This document shows positions 20,405-32,464 of a DNA stretch of 64,000 nucleotides, piece by piece. This DNA comes from Diabrotica undecimpunctata (lineage: Eukaryota > Arthropoda > Insecta > Coleoptera > Chrysomelidae). Under the pieces are notes generated by a model. It saw only the letters and a list, made by a program, of their open reading frames with translations. It was not told the origin of the DNA and did not search any database. Numbering within the stretch: position 1 is the stretch's first letter; each line of letters begins with the position of its first letter. Where the stretch lies: the NCBI RefSeq assembly GCF_040954645.1, contig NC_092806.1:147464429-147528428 (forward strand), in the 5' to 3' direction. The translations under genes were made by a program, and so were the position numbers.

Positions 20405-23030
20405 AGATCTGGAAAAGTGAGAGAAACACAAGACTACAAGGCTTACTTGGTCGTAAACATGCAAAATCCTTGTACAAGAGCGCAGAAACCAACAACTTTA
20501 AGAGTTGCAACGTGGAATGTTAAAAGTTTGTTCTCTGCAGGAAAACTGGATAATGTTGAACAAAAACTAAATAGACTAAACATCGATGTTTTAGGTATCA
20601 GCGATACACAATGGCCAGGATCTGGAAGATGTTCAACACGAAATGATAGCGTATTTTATTAATCCGAAAGGAATCGACAACAACACCCATCGTTACGGAA
20701 TTGGAATCATTATTTCAAAGAAATGGAAAAACTCTCTGATTACCTGTACTCCTTATTCAGAGCGCTTAATATTAATAAAAATTAAAGAAAGACATAACTT
20801 AATAAATCTTATTTAAGTCTATGTACCAACAGCAGATTAAGATGACAATGAAATAGAACAATTCTACAACGATTTAGAAGAAATGCTGAAAACAATAAAA
20901 CAGCAACATATTAACATAATAATGGGCGATCTTAATGCCAAGGTGGGTCAAGGTAAGGTAGGAGAACAAGTAGGAAACTATGGACTTTAAAACAGAAATG
21001 ACAGAGGAGATCGATTGATTCAATTTTGCCAAAGCGAAGACTTCGTATAACAAACACCTTTTTCAAATTACCTCCTCGACGGTTATTTACATGGACATCT
21101 CCACAATAAACCAAAGAAAAAATAGTGAGAAATCAAAGAAACTACATTATGATAGCAAGGAGGCATCGTAATGCCGTTAAATGTACTAAGACGTACCCAG
21201 GAGCTGAGATAGGCTCAGATCATAATCCGGTAGTTACTGTGATATAGGCGAGACCAAAAAAGATTAGAAGACCACACAGAAAGGCACTAGATTTAAATAA
21301 ACTTAAAAACAAAAATATACGACAAGAAACAGGAGAAGAAATAAATGAAAACCTCCGTTCAGTGCAGCAACAAATTAACGATACAAATAACGTTAACCAA
21401 AAATTAAAGTACATAAATACAGCTATACAAACAGCAGGAAAGAAACATCTTACAAAAACAACAACAAAGATTAAGGGGTGGATGACACAATATATACTAG
21501 ACTTGATGGAACAAAGAATAAAGATGAAGAATTACCTAGACAAATACAAAGAAATAAACAAACACATAAAAAAGAGAATAAAATAAGCCAAAGAGGCGTG
21601 GATTAAAGAACAGTGTGAAGAAATGGAAACCTATGAGAAAAAGTACGATGCGTTCAATATGCACAAAAAAGTAAAAGTGATAACAGGAAGCATAAAGAAA
21701 TGCCAAATAGGTAAACTTGGTAAAAGACAAAGATGGAAATTTTATTGTAGATCTAGAGAATTAAATAAAAAGATGGACAGAATACCTGAATGAATTATTT
21801 GAAGACGATAGAAACAACTTAACTTAGATAATCAATGCAACTGGGCCAGACGTACTGAACGAAGAAGTAGAATACGAAATAAGAAACGCTAAAAATGGAA
21901 AAGCTAATGGACCTGATGAAATTCCTACAGAACTGTTGAAGTTTTTGAATGATAAATCCGTAACCATAATATTACATCTATTCAATACAATATACAGTAC
22001 TGGTATAATACCTCAAGAATGGTTGCTGTCTACGTTTGTCACCATACCGAAGAAAACTAAGGCAATGCAATATTCAGATCATCGAACAATCTCCTTGATG
22101 AGTCATCTGCTTAAAATATTTCTTAAAAGTATCAAAAGATAGATATCGATATTAACGATACACAGATGGGATTCAGAAAAGGATTAGGTACAAGAGAAGC
22201 TCTCTTTGCCTTAAATGTCCTAACATAGAAATGTCTAGATGTTAACCAAGAGATACACGCCTGCTTTATAGACTTTAAAAAGGCTTTTGACAGAGTACGC
22301 CACAATAAACTCAAAGAAATCCTGGAGGGCAAGAACATCGACACCAGAGACATACAAATAATATTAAATTTGTACTGGAATCAGCGAGCTAATATAAAAA
22401 TAGAAGCCCAAACATCGGACGAAATAGAAATACGTAGAGAAGTACGACAATACAAATACTTGGGAACACTGGTCAATGAAACAGGTTACCAAAATTACGA
22501 GATAAAAAGACGTATTGAAATTGCCAGGTCTACCTTTATAAAAATGAAAAAATTATTTTGTAATCGTGATATTAGTATTCAGCTACGAACTAGAATATTA
22601 AAATGCCATATATTCAGTACTTTGCTTTACGGTGTTAAGGCATGCACTCTTAAACAGAGGAATGTTAAAAATCTTAAAAGCTTTGAGATGTGGTGTTACC
22701 GCCGTATACTAAAAAAAGTTGGGTGGATAAAATTACAAATGAAGAGGTAATACGCAGAATAAATAACGATCCAGAAGTTGTACTGAATATAAAAAAGAGA
22801 AAACTTGAATACTTAGGATTCCTGTTGAGAGGACAAAAGTACACATTCCTACAAAATATAATGCAGGAAAAATCCAAGGACGCAGAAATCCAGGCCGTAG
22901 AAGAATGTCCTGGATGAGAAATTTAAGAGAGTGGTTTGGCTGTACCACTAACGAATTATTCAAAACAGCAGTAAATAAAATTAGAATCGCCCTAATGATA
23001 TCGAATCTCCGATAGGAAAGGCACTCAAAG
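20405..23030 (+). mobile_element. RTE-like LINE, nearly full span but decayed
   Basis: The forward strand carries all parts in order: endonuclease start (LRVATWNVKSLFSAGKLDN, LNIDVLGISDTQWPGSG), endonuclease end (NIIMGDLNAKVGQG, GAEIGSDHNPVVTV), lysine-rich linker, RT start (EIRNAKNGKANGPDEIPTEL, TISLMSHLLKIFLK, ACFIDFKKAFDRV-like), C-terminal tail (QYKYLGTLVNETGYQNYEIK, SFEMWCYRRILKKVGW, LEYLGFLLRGQKYTF, RRRMSWMRNLREWFG) and an AAG-rich tail at about 23010-23030. Many stops and frameshifts are present. Near 22443 the text jumps from RREVRQ to YKYLG, so the block holding the catalytic YADD is deleted. It is in the last LCCH3 intron, opposite to the gene, and is the closest relative of the LINE piece at 13345-14420. 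Confidence 0.85.
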
Positions 23031-23039
23031 AAGAAGAAA

Positions 23040-23450
23040 CAATATTCACCAAAATTTAAGAAGTATAGTGTAGATGAAATAATAGAAAAAGAACATGGAG
23101 TTAAAGTGTTGCGATTACCACCTTATCACTGTGAACTTAACCCCATAGAACTAATCTGGGCTCAAATGAAGGGATATTTCACGAGAAATAATATATATAA
23201 ACTTCAAGATATTCGTTAACTACTAGCTGATTCCATATCAAAAATTTTATCTGACAATTGGCAACAAGTTATAAGACTGTCATAGCAGACGAAGAAACAT
23301 CCTGAAAACTCGATATGTTAATAAAAGAAACAATAGAACCAATTATTATTTCTGTGGAAAATGAAGAAACTTTTAATCATGATGATGCCTTCTTAGCGAA
23401 GGAAGACAACTTCTTTTTATTTAGTTATGTAAAACCTAATAAAACGCCTA
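23040..23450 (+). pseudogene. Sailor-like (DD82E) transposase, C-terminal fragment
   Basis: The forward frame reads KKYSVDEIIEKEHGVKVLRL, PPYHCELNPIELIWAQMKG (catalytic Glu), YKLQDIR, ISKILSDNWQQVIR and, after a break, LIKETIEPIIISVENEE. It matches the last third of the transposase at 2721-4049 residue for residue in the Glu motif and in the C-terminal EPII ending. The N-terminal two thirds are missing; the sequence abuts the 3' tail of the RTE copy, suggesting deletion or replacement by that insertion. Confidence 0.8.
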
Positions 23451-23485
23451 AAACCTGTAACAATGAACTGATAACTAAAATTTAC

Positions 23486-23707
23486 CTCGATTTCTTCTGT
23501 ATCTAAACCCTGCAGCATTTCTGTACATATAAGGAGAATGTGTTCTTCTCATCCGGTAACTAGGAGGTAGACTGGGTAAGTCTACGGTATACCAATATGA
23601 TGGACTATATCTATTTCTTATCGAGGGAATAGGACTCATTCTCAAGTCCCTTAATTCAATTATGTCTTCATTAGAAGGACTAGATCTAGATAACGTTTCT
23701 CTTGCAT
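23486..23707 (-). CDS. Lcch3: LCCH3-like subunit, M3-M4 intracellular loop exon
   Basis: Acceptor ACATTTTCAG and donor GAG|GTAAAT bound 222 nt. The first two bases complete an Asp codon with the G ending the previous exon, and the last G joins GA of the final exon. It encodes ARETLSRSSPSNEDIIELRD and LRMSPIPSIRNRYSPSYW, then an Arg/Tyr-rich end. The DIIEL-x-D-x-RMSPIPS stretch matches, as far as I remember it, the same place in fly LCCH3, which is what favours LCCH3 over RDL or GRD. Serines and arginines here are candidate regulatory sites of the cytoplasmic loop. Confidence 0.88.
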
Positions 23708-24374
23708 CTGAAAATGTATTAAGCACAAATTACTATTTAAGATTAACTACAGTATATTACTTAAGTTATAACTTATATAAAAAAAGTTTACTTAGAACCA
23801 TGCGTTTAAATAAAAGATAGAATAATAAATTTTGTTCCTATCGCAAACTCAGAAATATGAAACAAAAAGTAAAAATCTGAAGATTTCTACTTATTCGAAA
23901 CCAAAATCAGAGTCTTACTTAAATCTGTACCTTCTACAATTTTTCAAACAAATAGACGATGAATGGACCGACATGGGGATCTAAAATTGCATTCCATATC
24001 CAATCGATTCATCTAAGCAATAATCTTTCATGAACTGGCTTTTAGTGCTCGAAATATGAGATAATAAAGATATAGATAAAAAATAGATACCGTGAAGATT
24101 CGATTTCACTTATAGTACCTCTTCAATTTGCTTTTGCGTAATTCCTATCCAGTTGCTCTGATAAGTCCTGCAACGACTAATAACGTACAAGCGAATTGTA
24201 GAGGCACTATGCGTAAAATCAAATCTTATCTGTCATCAAGAGATGGATGAAAGCTTGAATAAATACTGTGAGAAACAAGGATCATTACATCAACAATTAA
24301 CAAGAAAACTAAACTCCGTAAGCCATAAGCAGTTCAAAAAACGTGCAAATACCAATATACATCCATAATCAACA

Positions 24375-24520
24375 ACTAGAAGTAGTGAACACATAAATAT
24401 TTGAGCAGTATCATAACAAGAAAAATGTCCTAACAATAGAAGTTAAAAGAAGCATCGGATTAGCTAGAGACGCATTTGTTAAAATGAAACATAAATTCTG
24501 TAATAGGATATTCTGTATCC
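24375..24520 (+). mobile_element. Short RTE-like LINE fragment
   Basis: The forward strand gives YLSSIITRKN then TIEVKRSIGLARDAFVKMKH and KFCNRI, matching the YLGSxI...EIKRRIxLAKxAFxKM block after the RT domain. No flanking parts were found. Confidence 0.55.
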
Positions 24521-24591
24521 GATCATGATTCAAATATGAAAGAAAAATATATACAGCCAACTATTTCTTAAGAGTAACCTCTATTCAACCG

Positions 24592-24790
<199 letters not shown>

Positions 24791-24829
24791 ATGTACATAT
24801 AAAAAAGCTTGTAGCAGGTCGTTTCTGGC

Positions 24830-25605
24830 CCATAGCTTAGTAATTCTCTTCCATCTCCTTCTGTCTCAGCTTCTTTCCTTCAATTTTCTATCTTTTTTCC
24901 ATCAATTTTCTATCTTCTTTTCTTCTAGATCTTGTGCAACTTCTTCCCTTCATCTTCTCCTCGGTCTGCATCTTTTACTCTTTTCTTCTGGTGTTCTCCA
25001 TGCTATGTTCTTTAGCTCTCTACTGTCCTCCATTCTAACAAGATGACCTAGCCACTGCAATCTTCTAGCTTTGACAAAATCGCTTATTGTACATTCGCCG
25101 AAAATTTCATAAATTTCAGCATTTGTTCTTCGCTCCCATCCTGTTTCTGTCAACTTTTCTCCAAATATTCGTCGTTTCCATATTTCAAGTTTCTGTTGTA
25201 GTTTCTTTGTTACACCCATGTCTCGCATCCATACGTTAGAGTAGATCGCACGACAGTTTTATACAGCCTTTTTTTTGTATTTCTCGATACCTCTTTCGAT
25301 TTTATTATTCTTTGCAAACGGCCTGCACACCTGTTTCCTTTTGCTATTCGTAGATCTATTTCCTTTTCTTCTTCGCATTTATTTGTCACAAGAACTCCCA
25401 GATACATGTAATTTCTCTCACTAATGCGATTTTCATATTTAGTTTTCTGCTTTTCTTTTGCTTATTCTTCAGTTTCATATATTTTGTTTTATTTATATTT
25501 ATCTGTAACTATATATTTCCTGCGGGCTCTAGATGATTCTTAGCTATTTTTTCTAATTCTTTTCTACTCCTAGCCAAAAGTACATCATCAACATAGGCTA
25601 GATAC
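24830..25605 (-). mobile_element. RTE-like LINE, RT C-terminal part
   Basis: Reverse strand: LAYVDDVLLARSRKELEKIA (YVDD box), then YMYLGVLVTNKCEEEKEIDL, LYKTVVRSTLTYGCETWV, LEIWKRRIFGEKLTETGWER, ARRLQWLGHLVRMED and CRPRRR. Two frames are needed (breaks near 25210 and 24950). 5'-truncated. It lies in the fifth LCCH3 intron, in the same orientation as the gene. Confidence 0.8.
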
Positions 25606-26934
25606 TGGTGAGTCTCTATTCAACTGATATCTGCTCTATACTGACAGTTTTTAAAACAAAATCCGTTCGGAGATCCATATGAGCCTGTATATTTAAAGCT
25701 CCCTTAACGAATACTTTCAACGATAAATGCGGGCAGTAAATTATATGTAAAAAATAATTCTAATGAACTTCAACTCCAACTTAGGTCCAAGTTCGGAGTG
25801 TTGTCTGCAGTCCAACTCAGATGTGGGTATAGTTTCGAATATAGCGTTCCCGAAAAGGTAATTCTTTAAACATATACTCCAGTCATCCGAGACGAAAATG
25901 TCGCTGAAGTTCTAAAAATCATACCATTTTTAGAGGTTCAAATTTTGAATTGAATAATTTTGAAACCCCAAAAAAGATTCAAAAACTTTTACAAGTTTTA
26001 CCCCCCGGCTTCCCTCTAAAATACCCCTTCATAGGAGATGAAAAACGGAAAAACTCGATTTACCAAAATTCTGTACGCCGTAGAAAAAAATATCTCAAAT
26101 AAATAATGTAGCTGAGATAATTTTAAACAAGAATGTTTATTTGCATTTTTTATATAGAGTATACTGTTCTCTCAGATACAACACTTGAAGCGACCGGCGA
26201 TTTTGAATGGGTCAGTTACGCACGCGAAATCAATTTTAAATAAAATTTGTATCAACTCGACGGTAAAAATGCTATATTTTTTTTATCAGAGTGTCCAATC
26301 CAATCGACAAAAATCAAAATTTATTTTAAAGGTAAAGAGTACAGCTTTCCTATGCATTTTTGTATTTTACCGCAAAAAATTCTCAATATCACTTTCATTG
26401 ACAGGTCTTTATTGACTGAGGGTGCTGGATCAGACCAAATTGTTTTCGATTCTTTTTGTAAAGTGCGATATAATATATTCCTTCTTCTGGTAAAATAATT
26501 CATGAGAAGACATTACAAGTTATAAGGGAACTGAGTGTTAAAATAAGACCTTCTATGAAATTTTGTAAGCACAATATTTTCTTATGTGGCGAAGCAGCTG
26601 CTGCAGATTTGTTATTAGTTTCAATCTAGAAGGAAAAACGCCACTTAAGTAGATTCAATGGGGTGGCTTTTGATAAAAAAAACGCCACTTAATTGAAAGA
26701 ATTTTCTCGTCGGAACATTTTTAACGCCAATGAGACGCAATAATTGTTTGCTTTTCATAATAAAACTTATATTCTTAGAGAAGAAAGGTGCAATTGAAGA
26801 AAGGTTTCCAATGAAATATTCACAACTCTGTTTTACAACAATATGTCAGGAGACAAAAAAGCCACTGGTTGAATAATAAAGGAAATCATGAGAGACTGGC
26901 TAAACAAATTTAATAGAAGAATGCAGAGAAGAAA
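25606..26934. other. Intron sequence without a recognised gene
   Basis: AT-rich with low-level repeats. 26170-26290 (cgaccggcgattttgaatgg and following) has the look of non-autonomous insect DNA transposons, but no boundaries could be set. Small ORFs at 26185-26503 overlap on both strands and have no domain. Confidence 0.35.
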
Positions 26935-26942
26935 TCATTAAG

Positions 26943-27321
26943 TAGGGCTTCCCAAATTTATTCGTAGGTACTGTGACGCTATTTTTTTCATCCTTGGGAC
27001 TTTGCTATGCTATTTTTTTGCGACGCCCCCTCAACGCCCGGCGTTCACTCGATTCCAGTGTTGCCAATGTCCAGATAGTTATCCGATTTTCTGATAATTT
27101 CGAGGACCATCGGATAGTTTTCAGATTGAACAATTTTTTGAATAATTTCGGATAATTCAAGGGTCTATCGAATTGATCTTATATTTTTTATTTGATTTAT
27201 TTATTAATACATATATTTTATACCCATTTAAAATCCAATAAATATATTTTCTGTATTAAAAGTCCGCTGGGAAAACGACGTGACGCCCCAGAACGTCGCG
27301 AAGCACAATTGGGAAGCCCTG
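26943..27321. mobile_element. Non-autonomous hAT element, 379 bp
   Basis: The left end reads TAGGGCTTCCCAAATT and the right end, reversed, CAGGGCTTCCCAATTG, a typical hAT terminus. It is flanked by TCATTAAG (26935-26942) and TCATAAAG (27322-27329), an 8-bp target duplication with one mismatch. Inside, both sides carry GC-rich subterminal blocks (gcgacgccccctcaacgccc and the inverted equivalent). No transposase. Confidence 0.85.
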
Positions 27322-27599
27322 TCATAAAGTATTTTTATTGCTATTTACTTCTGCGTCTCATCATCAAGTTCTTTTACCCTTACCCTATTATGAATTAAAA
27401 TAGCTAACAAGATCTTGTATCAACAACATGCATAACCTTTCAGGCAGCTTCTTAATCCGAGATATGATAAATACCGTGATATTCAGGTCCTGGAAGTCCT
27501 ATAGAGTTCCATCAAAACATTGGCGCTCAGTATATCACTCATGAGAAAATTAGAAACATATTTTGCATGCTAATAAAAAACCAATACTACCCATCTTAC

Positions 27600-27803
27600 C
27601 AATCCTTATGTTCTGTTGCTTTTTCTTTTTCGCCCTAGCTCCCCAATATGTATAATTCACAGCTGCATATTCCAGTAACGCTGCGAAAACGAATACAAAA
27701 CACATAACGAGGTAAATATCTATTGCTTTAATGTAGCTAATCCTAGGCAAAGAATTTCGAACACCGGTGCTTATTGTGGTCATAGTTAGAACAGTGGTAA
27801 TAC
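27600..27803 (-). CDS. Lcch3: LCCH3-like subunit, M2-M3 exon
   Basis: Acceptor TTTTTCAG and donor ATTG|GTAAGA bound 204 nt. It encodes the pore-lining M2 ([19 protein letters not shown]), the M2-M3 linker ([13 protein letters not shown]) and M3 ([20 protein letters not shown]), ending [15 protein letters not shown] at the start of the cytoplasmic loop. The [10 protein letters not shown] core is shared by GABA-receptor subunits. M2 starts by joining the previous exon inside the Gly codon. All residues are open and conserved, with no sign of decay. Confidence 0.95.
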
Positions 27804-27984
27804 CTGAAAAACAAGTCATTAAAAAATATATACGTATATGTCGACCATAAGGTGTAGGTCTAATTTTAGCCAGATGCGTGTGACCGGAAGAGAGAAAGTA
27901 TTTGGATAAAATCAGATAGAAAACACCTCTTATTTGCATTGAATGGCATCTAAGAAGCTTTGTTCAGCCTTTAAAGAGTATGTT

Positions 27985-28600
27985 TGCATCTAGGAATTGT
28001 ATGTGGTGTACGATCGGTCACAATAAAACGTAAACTTCTGGCAGAAGATGATATTTCCTTTGAAAGAGCTTATGAGATAGCGCTGTCAATAGAATTTACA
28101 GAGGGTCAAGTTAAAAGATAGAATCGGAAAATGTAGCTTTAATTTAAGAAAAGTTAGATAAAGTAATGTTCAGAAAGAAGGAAGCTACAATTAAGAATGA
28201 TGGTGGTCATCAAGCTGGTAAAAGTTATGTCCAAAATGCCCAGCTAAAGCATGGCACTGTTTCAGTAGTTAGAAAGTGGGACATACAAGTACTGTCTGTC
28301 GTTCGAAAGTTATGTTGTTAGAAGAAGGGGATGTATAGGATGAAGTGAAGGAAGAAAATTTAATATATCTGGGATTCTTCGCTTCATTGGAACAGTAAAA
28401 TTGATATAGTATTAGAGGCGGAAGGTAACTCAATTTTATATGACGTTGATACTGATGCATGTCGCACAGTAATTTATATACAGGATTTCAAGAAGTTTTA
28501 GCTTAATATAATATCTAAAGATAAATATTTATTCTGTTGATTACTGTTTAAAGGTATTAAGCGGTAAGGGGGTAGGAGTTATGGGAGAAACTGACGTATT
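27985..28600 (+). pseudogene. Ty3/Gypsy-type gag-protease relic
   Basis: The forward strand shows KLLAEDDISFERAYEIALSI (end of a gag capsid region), then a zinc-knuckle remnant CPKCPAKAWHCF followed by KVGHTSTVCRSK, then EGNSILYDVDTDACRTVI, a decayed aspartic-protease active site region (usual D-T-G-A reads DTDA). Stops and frame changes lie between the blocks, and no RT or integrase follows. It is a short dead piece of an LTR retrotransposon in the fourth LCCH3 intron. Confidence 0.65.
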
Positions 28601-28644
28601 AGTAAAATATAAAACAATCTTTTTATAAATATAAATATAAAACA

Positions 28645-28795
28645 AGACGCGTTTCCTGGTTGAAGAACCTGAGAGAGTGGTTTGGTTGCAGCTCAAGGCA
28701 ATTGTTCAGAGGAGCTGCCTCGAAGGTCAGAATAGCCATGATGATTGCCAAACTTCGTCGCGGAGATGGCACTTAAAGAAGAAGAAGAATATATG
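28645..28795 (+). mobile_element. RTE-like LINE, last 45 codons and AAG tail
   Basis: Forward strand: KNLREWFGCSSRQLFRGAAS, KVRIAMMIAKLRRGDGT, stop, then aaagaagaagaagaat. This is the extreme 3' end of the family seen at 20405-23030 and 61546-62910. Confidence 0.8.
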
Positions 28796-28799
28796 TTCT

Positions 28800-29555
28800 A
28801 CATTGTTATTCTCCTCTTGGGATTTATCAATGTCTTCTGGGGGTAAATTAGCTGATTATTTGATGGCAGAAACAGTTATACTGAAAAATTCCCGCTTAAA
28901 AATTACACATGCGTTTTTGGGCAATTTCTAATTACCATCTCCCATAAAACGAATATTTAATTGTGGGAATTTATTTTCCCACCGCCTATGAAAAGGTTAA
29001 TGACTAGATAGGAAGTACTAGAGCTATAATAAAATTTAGACAAGAAATTTGGTAATTTTTTTTTGGCGCAATATTGATTTCGTTGATATCATTGATTCTT
29101 AACCTCATAAAATTTATAACGTACATATATTGTGATACGTTGTAATCAAAGTAATTCTATTTATTAATTATTCCATTATGATAGACCAGCGAAAATAGTT
29201 TTCTGATTAATATAGTTTCCTACCTTTCTTAATTAGTTTTAAAGGATCAAAATGTATAACGATGTTGTAAATTGCCAACACAGAAACTTATTATGAGTCA
29301 GGTAAAACTTCTATTAATAGGAAATCTTCGAAATTATATTAAACTACATAACTTTGAAATATGATGATCAAATCAACTAAAATACAATTCGAATTCTTTC
29401 CTTTTATTAATTTGTTTTTGAGTTCGTTTAACTTTATAAAGAATTGATATTCAAGGCGATTATTGCGTTAACGAGGATTCAGACTAGAGTTGAAGTTTTG
29501 AAGGACAGGTTGTTGACTACTATAACTGAAATCTCAGTCAGAAAGCCCACTAGAT
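28800..29555. other. Intron sequence, nothing recognised
   Basis: AT-rich sequence between the LINE tail and the TIR element. No ORF with a domain and no clear repeat. Confidence 0.4.
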
Positions 29556-30832
29556 CAGTTACTGAGGGTTTTTACCTCCGAATTCTTTATAACTGAATCG
29601 ATTCATTTTAAATTTTGTGTGTTGGTAAATAATTACTCAAGGAACAAAAGTTATATAGTGCCGATGTGCGCTTCCACCCTGGGGGTGTTTGCCACCCCTT
29701 TTCGAGGGTGGAAATTTTGTCACTCAAAATAACTACGCTTTTCGATAGAAAGACAAATTTCAAACAAAAAATGTAGTAAAATTTTTTTCGCTAAATTAAC
29801 ACTTTATGAGTTATTCGCTGTTGAAAAGTGTCATTTTTCGTTAAAAAAAAACATGTTTTTCAAAGGTTTTTTAAGAATAGCTCTGAAACTAAAAGTTTTA
29901 TCAAAAAAAGTGTAACGACTTAAATTAAAGCCCATAAAAAATTAAAAAGATTTGCTTTTTAATGAATATTTTCAGTTCAATATTAACTAAGTTATGGCAG
30001 TTCAAAGAAGGTTTGTTTTTGTTTTTGTCTTTCAATACGAGTATTTAATGTTAAATAACGGAAAACGGGTACATTTTTAGACAAATACTCATATAATATT
30101 TTTAAAAGAGCTTGAAAAGACTAAAATGAGTGGTAGTAAAAGTCCTTTGCACCAACTGTACGAGAAATACGATCAAAAAAACGATGGGTTTTTCAAATTT
30201 TTGTAAAAAAAAACGCAATAAAACTAACGTCATGTTCACTAGGATTTAAATAAATTGTTTTCCTTATAGAATTCACTATATTTTAGTGTTTTTTTATATG
30301 ATCCAAAAGTTTAGCCACTTTAGAATACCCTGTTTTTGAAAAAAGTATGACTACATTTTTTTTTGTAAATATTAAAAAAAAATCTTTTTTTTATAATAAC
30401 TTCAAAACTATAAAAGATACGTAAAATATGACACAATACAAAAAATAGGTTTTATTTCAACAAAAATGTTCATTTTTTAATTTTTTTTGTAGCTTAAAAA
30501 ATAACGGAGATATAGTTGGTTGAAGTTTGCTTTATAGCGCATGAACCACTGGTCTCCGACCATTTGACCCTTCACCTTTTAAACATTAAGGACTTTAGAA
30601 TGTTTTAACATTCCTATACTTATAGCCCGTTAAATTACCTGTAAAATCGTTTTTTTATGCATGATGTAGCATCAAAATTAACCGAGTTATTGTAAAAAAA
30701 CCAATAGTACTTTTTAGAATAAATTTTGGAGCATGGAAAAATTTTATAGGTAATTTGGAGCATTGGAGCATTTCGATGGAACTAATAGACATTTAATATA
30801 TACATATGCATCTATGTATCTCTCTTTCTCTC

Positions 30833-30844
30833 TCTATATATATA

Positions 30845-30926
<82 letters not shown>
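30833..30926. repeat. (AT)n microsatellite
   Basis: About 94 bp of AT dinucleotides with one TTTA interruption, directly upstream of the cysteine-rich ORF. Confidence 0.95.
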
Positions 30927-30927
<1 letters not shown>

Positions 30928-30959
30928 CAAGTTTTGGAAACAGGTAGGGATCTTTCTGG

Positions 30960-31199
30960 TCTAAAAGTGGAGATTCTTTGGAACCAATTAAAATGCAAAG
31001 TTTACCAGCTCCACAAGAACTGCTGAAAATGATTTTTTGCAATTGTACAAAAGGTTGCGGATCAGCGTGTGGTTGTCGGAGGCTGGGATTATTTTGCAAT
31101 ACAACATGCGGAACATGCTGTGGTGACAATTGCCAAAATTGTCCTCCAGTAAACGAAGACCAATTGGACTGTGAAAATTATGAATCCGATGATGAATAG
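30960..31199 (+). CDS. Cysteine-rich C-terminal module (CXC-like), probably a fragment
   Basis: The frame reads SGDSLEPIKMQSLPAPQELL, KMIFCNCTKGCGSACGCRRL, GLFCNTTCGTCCGDNCQN and ends with an acidic tail (CENYESDDE) at a stop. The closely spaced cysteines (CNC, GCG, CGC, TCGTCCG) resemble a tesmin/CXC-type zinc-binding repeat, and a similar P-A-P-x-E-L-L-K lead-in followed by such a module ends many uncharacterised arthropod proteins. The frame upstream runs into the (AT)n repeat, so the N-terminal part is missing or disrupted. The first Met in frame is at 30978, but a true start there is unlikely. Its function is unknown; its presence inside a TIR element suggests a mobile-element protein. 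Confidence 0.5.
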   Translation, partial: SKSGDSLEPIKMQSLPAPQELLKMIFCNCTKGCGSACGCRRLGLFCNTTCGTCCGDNCQNCPPVNEDQLDCENYESDDE

Positions 31200-31329
31200 A
31201 TATTCATTTATTTTATACCTCGTTTTATATAAATATTATTTATTTTTAGTTTTTTGGAAAATAAAAAATTGTAATATATTATAAACTAAATTTTTTCTAT
31301 TTATGTCCATGTCTAAATTAAGGATTTAA

Positions 31330-31640
31330 GGATTTTATTTTCATCAAAAGTGGTGCTTGTAAGGGTTGAAAAAAGTAGGCTCATTTTATAAGTAAAAAAT
31401 TAATTTTTGTCTACAAACAATGCACTCTAAAAATGTTTCAAATCGACAAAAATATTTTTTAATTCATTTTTGACAAAGGGGGTGGTTGTGAGGGTTAAAA
31501 TGTTGAAATTATAATAAAAAGTTGTTTTATATGCAAATAATTAATTTTTGTTAAATAAAATGCACTCAAGAAATGTTTAAAACCGATAAAAATATTTTTT
31601 AATTCATTTTTGTCATAAGGGTGGTTGTAAGGGTTGAAAA
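31330..31640. repeat. Diverged tandem repeat (~135-bp unit)
   Basis: Units share ggttgtaagggttgaaaa, taatttttgt, aaatgcactc, aaaatattttttaattcatt. At least two full units and parts of a third are present inside the TIR element. Confidence 0.7.
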
Positions 31641-32464
31641 TTTCCAATAAATAAAATATTATTGTATAGCTAGAGTATTATTTTTTATTTGTATTTAAAT
31701 ACATAATTGAAATGTCTCAAGCTGCTACGACTTTTCTTTCATATTATTTTTATAAAAAGTATTAGCTTTTAAGGGTTTTTAAAGGGTTTTAAGGGTTGAA
31801 AATTGTGAATAATTAATTTTCATATTAGAGAACACATTACAATATTTACCTTATGCGAATAAACAAGATTTAAGTACATAAAATAATTAAATACGTGTTT
31901 TTCCCAGTTTCTTCAATAAGGGGTAGTTTTCACCCCTTAAAATCAAAAAGCGCACCTAGAGCGTATATAACTTTTGAAGTGGATGGTAACATAAGCTTAA
32001 TTTGAAATTTTCAAAGAAATCGATGCAGTTATAAAAATTCGGGGGTGTTACCATATTTTAAGCCTCAGTAACTGGACTACATGGAGTTTCAGAGTGTATT
32101 CTTATGTATTGTGACCAGCTGAATTCGAATTTCAAACTTGCTTTTGCGTCGAAAGTAACAGGAATCTAATATAAACAATTAAGTTGTTTAAATGATTATA
32201 ATTCGTAACCTAACGAATATAAACCATTTTTAGAAAATGCAATTAATTAAATTAATAATTGAGAATCATACAGCCTTGGTTGATCACGTAGACTGCCACT
32301 ACAACAATAAATGTCAGGATAATTATGTGTAATATTTTGTTATGTTATATTCTTTCAAATAATAACCGCTCTAAGAGCTTTCTAGTGAAGTTTTAAAGTC
32401 GAATAATCGTTTTTAAGTTGTACTACAAGTGACAGAAATGTCTCTAGATAAGAATTATACATAC

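Larger units (their letters stand above)
29556..32074. mobile_element. TIR DNA transposon (~2.5 kb), CAGTTACTGAGG ends
   Basis: The left end (29556-29567) is CAGTTACTGAGG and the right end (32063-32074) is its exact inverse; weaker inverted similarity continues inward for ~70 bp (both sides contain tttataactg, then atcgatt). Contents in order: 29640-30780, AT-rich non-coding sequence with short direct repeats; a long (AT)n; a cysteine-rich ORF (30960-31199); tandem ~135-bp units (31330-31640); and AT-rich sequence. No DDE transposase was recognised, so it may be non-autonomous or belong to a superfamily I do not recognise. No target duplication could be fixed. It fills most of the fourth LCCH3 intron. 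Confidence 0.7.
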
